Below are positions 51,527-63,115 of a DNA stretch of 64,000 bases, piece by piece. Within the stretch, counting starts at the first letter, position 1. Every line of letters starts with the position of its first letter. Source of the DNA: Hamiltosporidium tvaerminnensis (lineage: Eukaryota; Microsporidia; Dubosqiidae); the NCBI GenBank assembly GCA_022605425.2, contig JAKIMF020000001.1, forward strand, positions 2,544,501 through 2,608,500. Reading direction: 5' to 3'. A program made the translations under genes and the position numbers. The notes under the pieces are model-generated. The model was not told where the DNA came from and searched no databases. It was given only the letters and a program-made list of their open reading frames with translations.

Positions 51527-54500
51527 AACTTAGATCTTATAAAATAATATAAATTTATTTACCTCATTACAAAAAAACCAACTGAGAGGTGAAAAAAACC
51601 ACGCTGAAATAATGATCGAAAAAAAATACTGAATAAAACACTATTAATGTCTATATGTTTTAATGAACTTTTTTTTTCTCATTTTAAACCTGTCTTTATC
51701 TGAGATGCGTAATTTCTAGGAGTCTCGAAGATGGTTAGTTTGTATTTACAGTCACAAGTAGCTGTAATATCACTTAGAATCATTTTTGAATCGAAAAGAG
51801 GTTTTTAATCCAGAATACTGATAATAAAATAAAGAAGGAGTAACTGAGAATGTGATAAGAAATACAAACGCATAAAAAATTTATGTTCTATTATACATAT
51901 AATTAGCTAGTAAGAAAAAGTTAAACATGAAAACTCAAAAATTATGCATCTTTAACATAGATAACCAAACCAAAAAACAAAGAATTCAGTTCAAATATAA
52001 AAAAAGTGTACATGAGACCTAAAAAAAAGTAATATAATGCATGTAAATATAAATAAAATGACTTAACAATAAATTATTTTTGATTTTTTTTGTGAGAAGT
52101 CAAACGCACTAAAATTAAGGTAAAAAAATGAAAATAAGGTAAAATACCGAGTTAGAATAACAATTACAAACTTTAAATGTACGTTAAAGTATGAATTTTC
52201 TGTTTCGAAGAAAAATCGTGTGTAAATTGAGCAAACTGTACAGTAATCAATCCGTGAATAACAAAAACGTAAATTTCTGAATGGTTGATGGGTAAGAAAT
52301 TTTTCTAGATATAATCGAAAGAAAAGCATTATTTTTGGCTTAAAACAATCATCTTCTATAGTAAAAACAGAATATAAAATATATTGATATCATTAGATTA
52401 TTTATGAGTGCAATTTGCACCAAATATTTTTTATTTTCGAGGAAATGCATGTCCGATTTTATTCATCCTTATAGAATAAATTTTATTTAATTTTTTTTAT
52501 TTCGGACAAGTTTTCATTTGTAGGTAAACTAATAAATACAGTTTTCAGACTTCTGGTGATTATGGTAATATTTGGTTTAATTTCTGTAAAATATGTTATA
52601 ATCAAGCGAATGATTTTATAGTTTAAAGCTAAATAAAAAAATGATCCCCAAAACACCGAAAGCATCCTTAATAGCTACGTTATAATTGTAAAAATGCCAT
52701 TATATATTTGCAAGCCGTATCTGGGTCGAATTTAATGAAAAAAATACCCTACTTTCAAGCAAAACAAATACAGATTTAAAATCTTTTATACGACTAGAAA
52801 ATCTCAAGATACTCGGTTTAAGAAATTTCGATCAAATTCTTAGTCGATTGATCATGCTTTTTGTTGATCTTTCACCAATAATACCATAAAAGTTATTTGG
52901 ATAAATTCAAATTGTAAAAGAACACAACTAGAATCTATCAGAATATATTCTTTTTTTAGATATTATCACATTAAAAGAGGGCTTTGAACAAAGCAAATAT
53001 CAATATAAGATGACGGTAAAAGTAATTTTTCATGATTAGCACTTCTTCAGAGCCGAGAGCTTACTCGATTTAGAACGAAAAATAAAACGAATTAGAATGA
53101 AAAGAGAGTTCAAAATCACTCTTTATTTACAAACCACGTAATTCTGATAGAGAAATATGCCATTTATTTACTAAAAAAATTCTTGATTTCCATTTCGAAA
53201 AAAACTGTAAAAAGGTTCTGTTTAAACTCTAGAAGAAATTAATAAATCATTGATGCAATTTGTGATTTCATTGTTTATTAATTCTCTGGATTATCCTGAA
53301 AATTATGTATCAGTGCAATTATAAACCTTCTGGTTTTATAAATAGAAAAAGTTTCTTGTGGAATTACATTTGGTGATAATATTTTAGAATTCCTTTTTTA
53401 GAAAATATGGAAGAAAATGTCTGCGAATGTCCAATATATTCCTATTTGAAGATGCTATGTATAAAAAATATATTGTTTATATTGATCTCTTGTAAGTGAA
53501 TTATGTGTGTGCTTACACGCAAACAAAAATTTTGGCAAAACATTTTCTTCATTATATACCTCTTCTTTTTAGATAAAAAAAGCTCTTTATACAAAGAGAA
53601 ACAAATTTCTATCAAATTATCTTTTGGATGAGATATTTTCAGCAAAATATAATACTAGATTATCTCTGTATTTTAAATCATGTATATATTCTAATATATG
53701 GGACTTATAATTTTCGAGTTTTAAAGTAAACTAAATGCAAAATCAGTTGTAAATGATTAGTGATTTTTGGAAATTTTTACACTATACAATAAATCTTTTT
53801 ACTGTAATTTACTGGCTTCTGAATATATTTATTTGATTGAGAGTTACTAAAACCGTATAATGAAGTAAATTTATACTGTCTTAGAGGAAAACAAATATTA
53901 TTTGAAATATATTTGGTATATAGCTTGGATTCAATTACAAGATATGCTAGAAACCAACTATTATCATTTTAAACAACAGTATAAATAGCGTAAAAACACG
54001 AACTGACCTTAACCATTTGATGCTCATATCATTATTGCTGGATTTATACCAAAGTTTCGTCTAATAATCAGTTAAAAGTCATAATATCACACATTACAAT
54101 ATTTATTTGAAGTATAAAGAGATATGAAGTAAATATTGCAAATTAAATCATAAATAAAATATCATTAAAGCCATCGAATATAAATACCAGTTTCAAAAAA
54201 CATTGATTATATGCTTCATTTTAGTTGTTTAAATGCCCAATATGACAAGTCCAAAATTTATCTTATAAATAAATAACCTAACCATTTTCATGGTTAAAAA
54301 TCCTATAGAATGAATATTAAAAATATATATAAAACAAAACCACCATTGAATGCCCTTTTAACTATATGATAGATTGATTAAAAAATAAAACGCTAGATGG
54401 AACATAGATAAAGTATTGATATCGTTACAAAAATGTCTGCCTTAAATGAATCTCATCGAATTACAGAGTTCTAAGAAATTTTCGAAAACGCTAAACTTTG

Positions 54501-57009
54501 GTTTTATTTCCAGAAGTTGAAATTTTTTTAACTTAATTAAAGTTTAGTATCCAAAAAAGAAAATATGTTCAGAAATGAACCATTTTATAGAGAGATTATA
54601 AACATTGGACCGCTAAACTCTATACTAATAGACATAAGATACAAAATACCAATTAAATCTAGTATATAGCTTTACTGAAGAGACTACAGAAGCAAGCATC
54701 TGATAATATGTAAAGGATCTACCACTATACTAAATCAAGCTATGAAATCCGTGTAATTATTATCTGTACCTTTGTCGTAAATTTACCGTTTAGTATTAAA
54801 TTTTAATTGTTCTTCTCTCTATATTATTCCTTCTTTTACAGACAAATTCATCTCAAACGGGTATATCAGTCTATGATTCAAAAAAAATCTTAGTGTTTTC
54901 GAAATTTTATAGAAGAATACGTTGTAAGTTTCCAATAAGCGGTAATAGTGCTGAATTTAATTTTTTGCTAAAATACATGCAATAAATTTCAACTATGATA
55001 GAAATTTCAAAATTTAAAATAACACACAAATAGCCAAATGATTAAACTAAACTTGAATTAGTTAGAATTCAAATCCGGAAAGTACAGAAAACTTTAAAAA
55101 TAGATTGTTTTTTTTTATCGCAAAACAAAATAACAGGGTTGAATCCCAGCATCCAATTTAAAATAATTAGCTGGTGAGCCTACTTAGATGTTTCGGTTAC
55201 AATATATCTAGTATTAAAAGACATAGATTGTATTTTGCTAGTTTTATTTCCGAATAAAATGTAACCCGAGATGTAAAGGAGATACTAACAGTTTGAATAT
55301 AATGGAAATACTACAAAACTTTTGCCAACATCGAGCAATATATCTTGCTAAAAATTAATAGCTGAAGACGATGTTATCTTCGATTGAAATTTTCGATATA
55401 GTACAAACCTAGGTTCTTATAAACCGAAACATATATATAAAGATGTATTAAGATATCCTTAAAGAGATCATTTCTTAGGATTTAAAAAAACAAGGTCGAA
55501 TTCAGATTCGAAACTCGATATAATAATCGGGACTAATAAAAACATGTTAAAATAGGCGGGATATCATTTATGATCTTCTTTTGGTTGTTGGAATTAAATG
55601 GTTAAAAAAAATCAAAATATTTGCATCTCAGGATCTTATTAATATATTTGCTTGCATATATTCTATATCATTATAAAAACTTGGTATTCATATATTATCA
55701 TATAAGTCATTCCTGAAACTTTGAAGTCTAGTATTGGGAAATACTGGGAGAATCACCAATGCAAAAAATATTATCCGAAGACCTATTTACATTGATTAAA
55801 AGTATTTACAATCAAATATACAAGTATTAGACTCAGTATAAAGTATATATCGAAGTTATACAAAATACCAAGAAGAAAATAATCATATCACATTTAATCG
55901 TTAATAGCAGCTAGAAGAATTTTAGTACATGAAGCCATTAGTATTGAATTTTTGGTTGATATAAGTAAATCCAAGCCAAGTTTTATTCAATATATAAAAG
56001 AAAGGGGTGTATAAAGACGAGGCTGATGGAATGGGTGTTAAAACCAACAAAGTACCGGATTTAAGGATCGATGTAATCACAAACTTATCAAATGATATGT
56101 TTTTGATTCGATTAAGAAACTGGAAACGATTTGTTAAAGTATATCATATAAAATTCTAACTTTTTTATATTTTGTTTTAACAAATTATCTCATATTTTAT
56201 CTTATAATGTATACATATACTTTACCAAGAGGTATTAATTTTTTCTATATAAATTATTTCGCATTCTGACAATCCTCTAACATTTTTTTATAAGTACTAA
56301 ACTCTAGACAAAAATATCTTTTATTATGAATAAAATATTTTATATTTTGATTAGTCTTATCTTTCTAATCCGAATTTTACATAAAATATTTTTTTTATGG
56401 AATCCGTTTCTAATCTGTAATATAGTCTCTTTAATGTTAAATTAAAAATATCAAGTACTTAAGGAATTTATGTTTCGATTAAAAACAACATTTGTATAAC
56501 TACCAAGCTATTTGCTAATTTATTGAGGAAACTCGAATTTATAAAAAACAAATTTGTTTCGTAAGAAAATAAACTACAGAATCAAACATGTAAAATAATC
56601 GATCTATTATCGGAAAAAATATTCTTCACCTTGAACTTCTAATAGATTTAAAAGAGCAAAATGTGTCTTAAGTCAAAAAAACGAACGAAAGAAAATGTGT
56701 AAACTAAAAATTTGTCCTAAAATAGATGCTATTAGATCAAAGCGCACTTGAATACTAAAGAATTCTGCGATTTTCCTCCTTAAAAAATAATAAAAACCAA
56801 TAATAATTGATATAAATTAGATCAAAATGTCAAAAATATAATTATCTAAATTTTGATATACATTTTCTTTTGGACTCAGCAATGGAGAAAAATAGATCTT
56901 TAGATAATATAAAAAAAATTTAACAATTTGACTTTCAAAAAACAATACAGATAAATAAAAAGTACCTGATAAAGAAAATTTTAATTTAAATGATCCAAAA
57001 GGAACAACC
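51527..57009. other. Longest gene-free stretch, about 5.5 kb
   Basis: No gene that I can support, no RNA gene, and no clear copy of the repeat families described here. The frames of 60-88 codons (52063-52329, 52483-52665, 53442-53645, 56817-57047) lack family features. It may hold very old repeat sequence. Confidence 0.45.
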
Positions 57010-57579
57010 ATGAAGCTAAGATTAACGAATTTAAATGACCTGAACAATCAAACTCAAAATGAGAATTTAGAAATGAAATATTTAATGTATAATAGAACCA
57101 AATCAGCATTAAGAGCATCAGATGTAAGTAAAATGAATCAAAGAGATGTTGAAATGATTGAATTGCTACTAAGCGCTGAAAATAATGCATATTTTAAGAA
57201 GAAAAGGGAAAAACTTCATCCAGAAACATTATTACAACGCTTCAAGAAAGATTTTGTAAAGGATTTTAGTTGTTGTACTGAAAAATTCGAAAATTTTGAT
57301 TATTATGCCATACATTTAAGAGATGTGCATAACATATTTCCAGAGTTCGATTCTCTACGTCCAAACAAATTCCTAGGAGATTATCAAGAAGAAGCATTTT
57401 TTGATGCTTTATTTTTTTTCGATGGATTTAATCCAAATCTTCCTATATCAAAGCCTCAAGTCATTAAGCCTTACGCTTGTTCGGTAATTGGATGTGAAAA
57501 AAGCTATAAAAATCAAAACGGCTTGAAATATCATGTAGAACATCACCATAAGGATTTGTTTGCAGATATTGTAAATTAA
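57010..57579 (+). CDS. Sfp1-like C2H2 zinc-finger protein, second paralogue, 189 aa
   Basis: Paralogue of 48073-48765. It keeps the atypical 'CC' finger (Cys88-Cys89, His102/His107; FSCCTEKFENFDYYAIH) and the terminal Sfp1-type finger (Cys157, Cys162, His175, His180; CEKSYKNQNGLKYHVEHHHK), which is closer to the yeast Sfp1 consensus than the other paralogue's. The region between the fingers is shorter and acidic, and the middle finger is missing. It probably binds DNA and regulates growth or ribosomal genes. The two paralogues are 8 kb apart in opposite orientation, so this is a dispersed rather than tandem duplication. The ATG at 57010 follows GGAACAACC, without a clean CCC motif. Confidence 0.8.
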   Translation: MKLRLTNLNDLNNQTQNENLEMKYLMYNRTKSALRASDVSKMNQRDVEMIELLLSAENNAYFKKKREKLHPETLLQRFKKDFVKDFSCCTEKFENFDYYAIHLRDVHNIFPEFDSLRPNKFLGDYQEEAFFDALFFFDGFNPNLPISKPQVIKPYACSVIGCEKSYKNQNGLKYHVEHHHKDLFADIVN

Positions 57580-58615
57580 ATTGTAATTTTATTTTATTTT
57601 TCGATTTTTTGATATATTCATACAGAATCATATTAAAAATTTAGATGAAAGAAACATAGAAGAAAACGAGGATCAAAATACACAAACTTAAAACAAGTAT
57701 TTAAACAAAAAACATATTTAAATCCAATTTAAATATAGCCATTCTCAAAAACACATTATTACATTAAAGTATAAAAAGATGTACAAAAAGGGTTAAGATA
57801 GAATATATTGCTCATCGAGAATACTTTATCTGTAAACATAGATTTCATACAGATATAATTGTCTTTAAAAACCTAATATTACATTATGAGTAACACTTCG
57901 AAATTTTTACTATGTATCAGTTATAATATATAATTAAAATAATCAAATAAAATTTTTATGATTATAAACTAAATGTTAATTTATGTTTGTCTAAATATGA
58001 GTATTTGAGACAATTAATTCTTAATTTTCTTTAAATGATTTATAATTTAATTAATCCGCTGCATTGAAATTCTGATGCTTTGTTCCGATACTTATTACAG
58101 ATTTGAATTCAATATTTTATATTTCTCAATAGATTCTCAGTTAATAGGTGAGGCGTCTGCGAACTATAAATTTAATACTCTTTATTTTCAGTCGTTATAC
58201 ACTTTTACAAAAATCCTTATAATGCCAATAGGCATTTTTAGAGAGGCAGAACCTCTTCTTTGGATTAAAAAAATAAAATTATAGGCTAGTTTTAAGAATT
58301 TAATACTTTTAATGTTTATCTGCCACCTTGACATATTTTTTAGCCTTATATAATTCTGATATAATAGGATTTTGCTTCAAGAATTTTTATATAATAAAAT
58401 TTCGGATTAGAATGTTCTTTACACTTTTATAAATTTTCTTCTACGTCTTACACCACAATTTTTTCTTGTTCTAAATCTGAATCTTCATTTATGTTTTTTG
58501 TAGGTTCCTCTAATGTGTTTCCTTCATCTGAAGCAATAGATATATTATTTTTTGCTTTAAAATATATACTGCCATTTTCCTCAAAATTCGGCTGTTTTAA
58601 AAAATGTAGTGATAC
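57580..58615. other. Gene-free region
   Basis: AT-rich sequence downstream of the zinc-finger gene, running into the LINE remnant. The 69-codon frame at 58075-58284 has no family features. Confidence 0.45.
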
Positions 58616-58975
58616 TCGCGTATATCTGATCTCTTTGTAAAATCCATTGACACATTTTCCTAGCTCTCTTCGGCACTTAGTCACGATTCAAGTCCTCTTC
58701 GTCGGGCAAAGAAAATTGTTAAGAGTGTCATCGTGAGCACTATTGACTGAGTGTATGGTTCAAAATTTATGGGCGTTTGGAGTCTTTTTTGGTATGACTT
58801 ATGGTATTTTGTTGCAATAGCGACTTGGATCAAACAATAAGAGATTTTTTCAACACTACACTTATAATAAATCTTAGTCGTTAGCCCAAAAGTTATATTT
58901 CCTAAGTATTTCATTTTTAACTATCAAAACGAGTCTTGAAAAGCAAGTCTTACGTCATTGAGTGTCACAGTTTTT
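58616..58975 (-). pseudogene. R4/Dong-like LINE endonuclease and 3' UTR remnant
   Basis: The minus strand reads TVTLNDVRLAFQDS, then GNITFGLTTKIYYKCSVEKI, then ATKYHKSYQKRLQTPINFEP and RRRGLES. This matches the endonuclease C-terminus at 41660-41957 (ITLIEVGITSQDS, LGLIYKCSVEIIP, TKYHRSHLKRLEIPMDVE, RKRGLE). Downstream, 58616-58680 aligns with the 3' UTR at 41960-42030. 5'-truncated and diverged. Confidence 0.75.
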
Positions 58976-59154
58976 TTTATGTTATCCAAAATTTATATCG
59001 ATATTATATCTTAAATTAACAATTTCATAAAGACCGAGCCCAAAATCTATTTTTGCAATTTATATTATGAACGAATTCAAATTAATATCTATTTCTTGTT
59101 AGTATTTTTTTTTAATTTAATTTATAATTCCATTTTAAATTATTTCCCAACAGT

Positions 59155-59157
59155 CCC
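59155..59157 (+). promoter_or_regulatory. CCC start-proximal motif
   Basis: CCC lies one nucleotide before the ATG at 59159 and decides this start over the upstream TTG at 59096. Confidence 0.55.
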
Positions 59158-59158
59158 T

Positions 59159-60397
59159 ATGATTAATATAAGAAATATTTTTTATCATCTTCATCATTGG
59201 TACGTAAAATTTACATATATTTCGCTGTTTATTTATCTAAATACAGCACAAATCCAATTAAACAATTTGAATAGTGAAAATTTCGAATATGGGAATGATT
59301 CTTCAGAAAATTTTAAAATTGAAATTACAGAAAATTCTGATGAAGAAATATCAGAAGATCAAATAAATATTTTTTTTGAATTGATTTTTAATCAAAGAGA
59401 ATGTATACTTTTTAGGTATACGAACCTAAGCAGTGGTTTTAACACAGTATTTTATGGGTCTGAACCAGATATAATTTTTATACCAAAGGAAACAGAGGAA
59501 GAACAAAGTACCTTAGATTCAAGAATTAGAAATCAAAATAATTATTCTTGGGATTTTATTAGAACTGTAAAAGAATTTATACAAATAATATCAACAAACT
59601 TGAGCGATATTAATAGGTTATGGGAAGTATTAGATATTTACGATTCTTCCCTAAATGAACATCTTCAAGCAATTTTAATGGGTATGACATGTTTTGATTT
59701 ACAAACCATCGATAAAATTCTTGCAAAATTCATCAATATTCATTATATGAGCAGCAATCTTTATAATTATTTAAAAGAATTGCAATTTTTATTGGAATCA
59801 ACGAGCTCTAATGTTTTAAACGCATTGAATAGTTTTACTTACCCAGAATCCGAAATAAAAAATTCTTTTCATTGTTTATGTGAAAAAATTAGTGAAGTAC
59901 AAAAAAATTGTGATTTAGTCGACCGAAAAAAAATATTATTTATAAGTACATTTCACTACGCGAATAGGGATGAAATGATTTACGACAGTGAAATTCAGTT
60001 TTGGAAATATAAATTTATTCAGGAGCGTGACAGATATAATGCATACATCAATAACACCACAACTACTAATACTTTATCCAATCCAGAAGAAAATATCTTT
60101 ATATATAAAAATAGCTCGGTTGATTTCGAAAACTCATTAAATAGTATTTTAAATGAGCTAAAAATATGTTCCGCTGCGTATTTACAATTGCTCAATATAA
60201 TTAAAACCATTCATGATAATAAAAATTACCCAGAAAATCTTAGTACCGAGGTTAGTAATAGTTATGAAAACCAAATAAAAAGGCTAAATCATATCCTGGA
60301 ATCCACAATAAATGATTTACAATACTATTTAATATCTTTTGTATTTTCTCGTTTCGAACAAATTAATCTATTTCATGTTTCTTTTTTTTTCAAATAG
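59159..60397 (+). CDS. Hypothetical secreted protein, 412 aa
   Basis: No known family. From the ATG at 59159 the N-terminus is MINIRNIFYHLHHWYVKFTY followed by ISLFIYLNTAQIQL, a signal peptide or anchor. The rest is acidic at first (NSDEEISEDQIN) and then largely helical, with long Leu/Ile/Asn-rich segments. No catalytic motif, repeat or Cys framework is visible. The frame extends upstream to a TTG at 59096, but the CCC motif next to 59159 and the absence of any earlier ATG favour the shorter product. It is probably a lineage-specific secreted or surface protein. Confidence 0.7.
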   Translation: MINIRNIFYHLHHWYVKFTYISLFIYLNTAQIQLNNLNSENFEYGNDSSENFKIEITENSDEEISEDQINIFFELIFNQRECILFRYTNLSSGFNTVFYGSEPDIIFIPKETEEEQSTLDSRIRNQNNYSWDFIRTVKEFIQIISTNLSDINRLWEVLDIYDSSLNEHLQAILMGMTCFDLQTIDKILAKFINIHYMSSNLYNYLKELQFLLESTSSNVLNALNSFTYPESEIKNSFHCLCEKISEVQKNCDLVDRKKILFISTFHYANRDEMIYDSEIQFWKYKFIQERDRYNAYINNTTTTNTLSNPEENIFIYKNSSVDFENSLNSILNELKICSAAYLQLLNIIKTIHDNKNYPENLSTEVSNSYENQIKRLNHILESTINDLQYYLISFVFSRFEQINLFHVSFFFK

Positions 60398-60923
60398 ATT
60401 GTAGCTTATTTAATTTGAATTTATTTTTTTTATCGTAAAATGTAGATATGAGTGTCGTTTTTCATACTTAAATTTTCTTTTCTTATTTTAATCTCCTTAG
60501 ATTTATTTTTTCTTTTGTATTTTAACAGATGAAGTTGGTATACCTCAATCGCCTGTACCATATATTTAATATTTTAGGCGGTTTCTTCTTGTATTTTCAA
60601 ACTAGGAGTATTGTATGGAAAATTATAAAATTTTGTTTCTTTATTCTTTCTATAACATTTCGGCGAATAATTTCGATCTTTTATTAAGCTTTTTTGAACA
60701 ATAAAATAAATTTTATTATATTTAGACTAGAATCATATATATTTAAATTTCTATCCCATCTGATAAAACAGCAGGTCTAAGACTTGGTTATAACCGGTTA
60801 TAACATATCCATATCAAACACACAGCAAATTATTTAAATAGATATTGTTAATAAGATTGTTGTCTCATACGATTAAATATCATATCGTTTAATATGATTA
60901 AATCACTTTATGATTGTAATTAT
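60398..60923. other. AT-rich spacer
   Basis: No gene or repeat recognised between the secreted-protein gene and the SINE-like element. Confidence 0.5.
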
Positions 60924-61147
60924 GTAGAGGGAGGATAACCACATTAAAAACTCACGGATTGGTAATGAATATTACACTTCTAATTGAAATAATTGACGCC
61001 ATTGTGGTGGAGTATAAACCACACCTGATCTATAGACCAATACCCAATAATCCCGAGTCACAACTGATTAAAAGAAACAGATGGAAAAAATTCATTTGTT
61101 CATTCTCGACACTGAGAGGTAAAAGAGGAATAGAATAAGTAAGTAAG
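60924..61147 (+). mobile_element. Short SINE-like element with target-site duplication
   Basis: About 224 bp, from GTAGAGGGAGGATAACCACA to GAATAGAATAAGTAAGTAAG. Its first 100 bp or so match the head of the 728-bp family; the remainder is specific to the short family (ATCTATAGACCAATACCC, GACACTGAGAGGTAAAAGAG). It is flanked by TATGATTGTAATT (60909-60921) and TATGATTGAAATT (61148-61160), 12 of 13 identical, a target-site duplication. The 3' end is a short (TAAG)n array, like the RTE-like LINE tail. No open frame, so it must depend on another element's machinery. Confidence 0.75.
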
Positions 61148-62479
61148 TATGATTGAAATTCCCCATTGATTTCAAATTAACTATTAAGCATCTCGTAAAG
61201 TTATTTAATGCTGAACTATTTTCCATCATTTATTTTTTGTACAAATCTTCTGTTATATTCATATTCCTATATGTTTGACATTGTTTCTACACCCTTATTA
61301 GATGCATCATTTCCTTACCATTTTTATACAATTAAGTCTTTCTTACAAAAATAAATAAACATGCGTCTTGATAGAAAAAAATCGAAATGAATATCATCAG
61401 AGAAAGAAAATAAGAACTTCACATTTTGAGAAAAAAACTCGGCAATATTCTTTAGTAAAGAAAGAGGTATCATAAAAAGTTACTGTACAAAATATATATA
61501 TATGAATAACTATAAAAGAACTAACTATAATATAGCCAGAAATAATCTTTTTACAATAATATTACATATAAACGTTTATTTTTCTTTTTTATATTAGCGA
61601 TCCTATTTTTAAGATTCGACTGGTTGATTTGGGAATTGAAAATTTATACTTAGAATCAATTTTTTAATTTAATCCTTTTCTAAGTTGAAATCACCTTTTT
61701 TTTAACGGTTTCTATTCTCAACTAAAATTATATATTCAGAAACAAGCGAATTCATTATTTAGATGTTTCGATCTACTAATATTCAAGAGGATTCCTACAA
61801 TTCGAATAACTGCAAACTTATTTGAAATAATATCTAAAAATTGAATAATACGATATGTTGAAATTAGATAGACAAAAATATGCAATTCGAAGTATTTAAA
61901 ATAATAATAAAATCTTTCTTATCATGTCTCGCTGTAAATGTTGAATACAATAATCAATTAAATAAATTATTGTACATAATCAGCATTTTGAAATGGATGA
62001 AAAAATCGAAAGGAAAACAAAAAAAATTTATAACCTCTAAAGATTAATGATTAATGTTAAATTTTCTTATCCAAGACTATTTAAACAAACAATTAACAAT
62101 GATTATACTAAAGAAATTATATATTTAAAAAAAAATTCATTTATAATTGAACTAATTTTATATTATACTTCAGAAATTATTTATATGGGAAATGAAGCGA
62201 AATAAATGAATCATTCCGAAATTTTAATTTTCAAAATATATAAATTTTAGAAATATTATTATATTAGAGTTTTGCTTTAAGAAAAAAAGAAATGCTAAAA
62301 ATTTCCTTTTAAAATTAACATAATTTAAAAAGAAACATTTGATTTTTTAAATGAATAAGAGTTGTGGCAATTTTTGTTGTATTATAATCACAAGAGGTTA
62401 AATAATTTAGAAAATTCAAGCAAAGAAAGTATTTGTGAAGGCTTCATTTATATTTAAGTAAATTATATAGAGATTATAG
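61148..62479. other. Gene-free AT-rich region
   Basis: No gene or repeat recognised. Confidence 0.5.
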
Positions 62480-62960
62480 TGGAATAAATACTTATTACTC
62501 CGCAGCGCTGCAGCCTTTGAAGAGCTGAGGATCTTTAACGACACTTCTCCATTCGTCTCTATTCTGAACCAAAATTCACCATTGCAGCACATTAAGTTTC
62601 ATTAGATCTTCCTCGGCATTATCCAGCCATCTTTTTCTGAAAATGCCCCTTCTTCTCTTTCCTTCCGTAGGTTTTAAAAATTTTATTACAGCTCTCTCAG
62701 TAGACATTCTTTCTAAGTCTCCGAGCTACAATAGTCTTCTTTGTTTTATTAAGTGGCAATACTGGATTCTTGATATAATTCAGAAATCATCTCTTAATTC
62801 GTTCTAATTATTCTCTCGTTATTTTCGGAAATTGGTCTATAAATCCTTCTGAGTATCCTTCTCTCACATATATCTTTTCATCTTTTTTTGTCAGCACCAA
62901 TGTTTCGGAAACATACATTCCGTAGACCTAATAATAGTCCGATAAAAAAGTGCGATAAAT
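62480..62960 (-). pseudogene. 5'-truncated RTE-like LINE, longest copy in the window
   Basis: On the minus strand, broken frames read MYVSETLVLTKKDEK (cf. the common 'lYg.EtWtLtkkde' block), then the Lys/Arg-rich stretch before the RPRKRWLDEARKDL-type motif, then LQWKILVQNRDEWRSVVKDP and QLFKGCSAAE. This is the usual C-terminus of RTE/jockey-type LINE reverse transcriptases ('W...A.DR..WR.iv'). Its tail (GCGGAGTAATAAGTA) defines the family seen at 10938, 19590, 19820, 31195 and 42733. No catalytic RT motif remains. Confidence 0.75.
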
Positions 62961-63115
62961 ATTTTTACGAATTAGTGTTTTAATTTTAATTTTCTATCAA
63001 AAAATCATATTAAAATAAATATTTATGATCGATAAAAATTTAAAAATTTATTTGGCTTGATATTAACAGTATATTTAAAAATTATTTATTAATTTAAATC
63101 GATCAGTCTAAAGCT

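Noticed and set aside
55130-55160. GGGTTGAATCCC, a possible tRNA T-arm
   Set aside because: No matching D-arm or acceptor stem within 80 bp on either strand.
51527-57009. Search for a hidden system in the 5.5-kb empty stretch
   Set aside because: Only random short frames and AT-rich sequence. No repeated spacer structure, operon or RNA fold could be supported by eye.
58448-58684. 78-codon frame downstream of the LINE remnant
   Set aside because: Its first part aligns with the LINE 3' UTR at 41960-42030, so it is not a separate gene.
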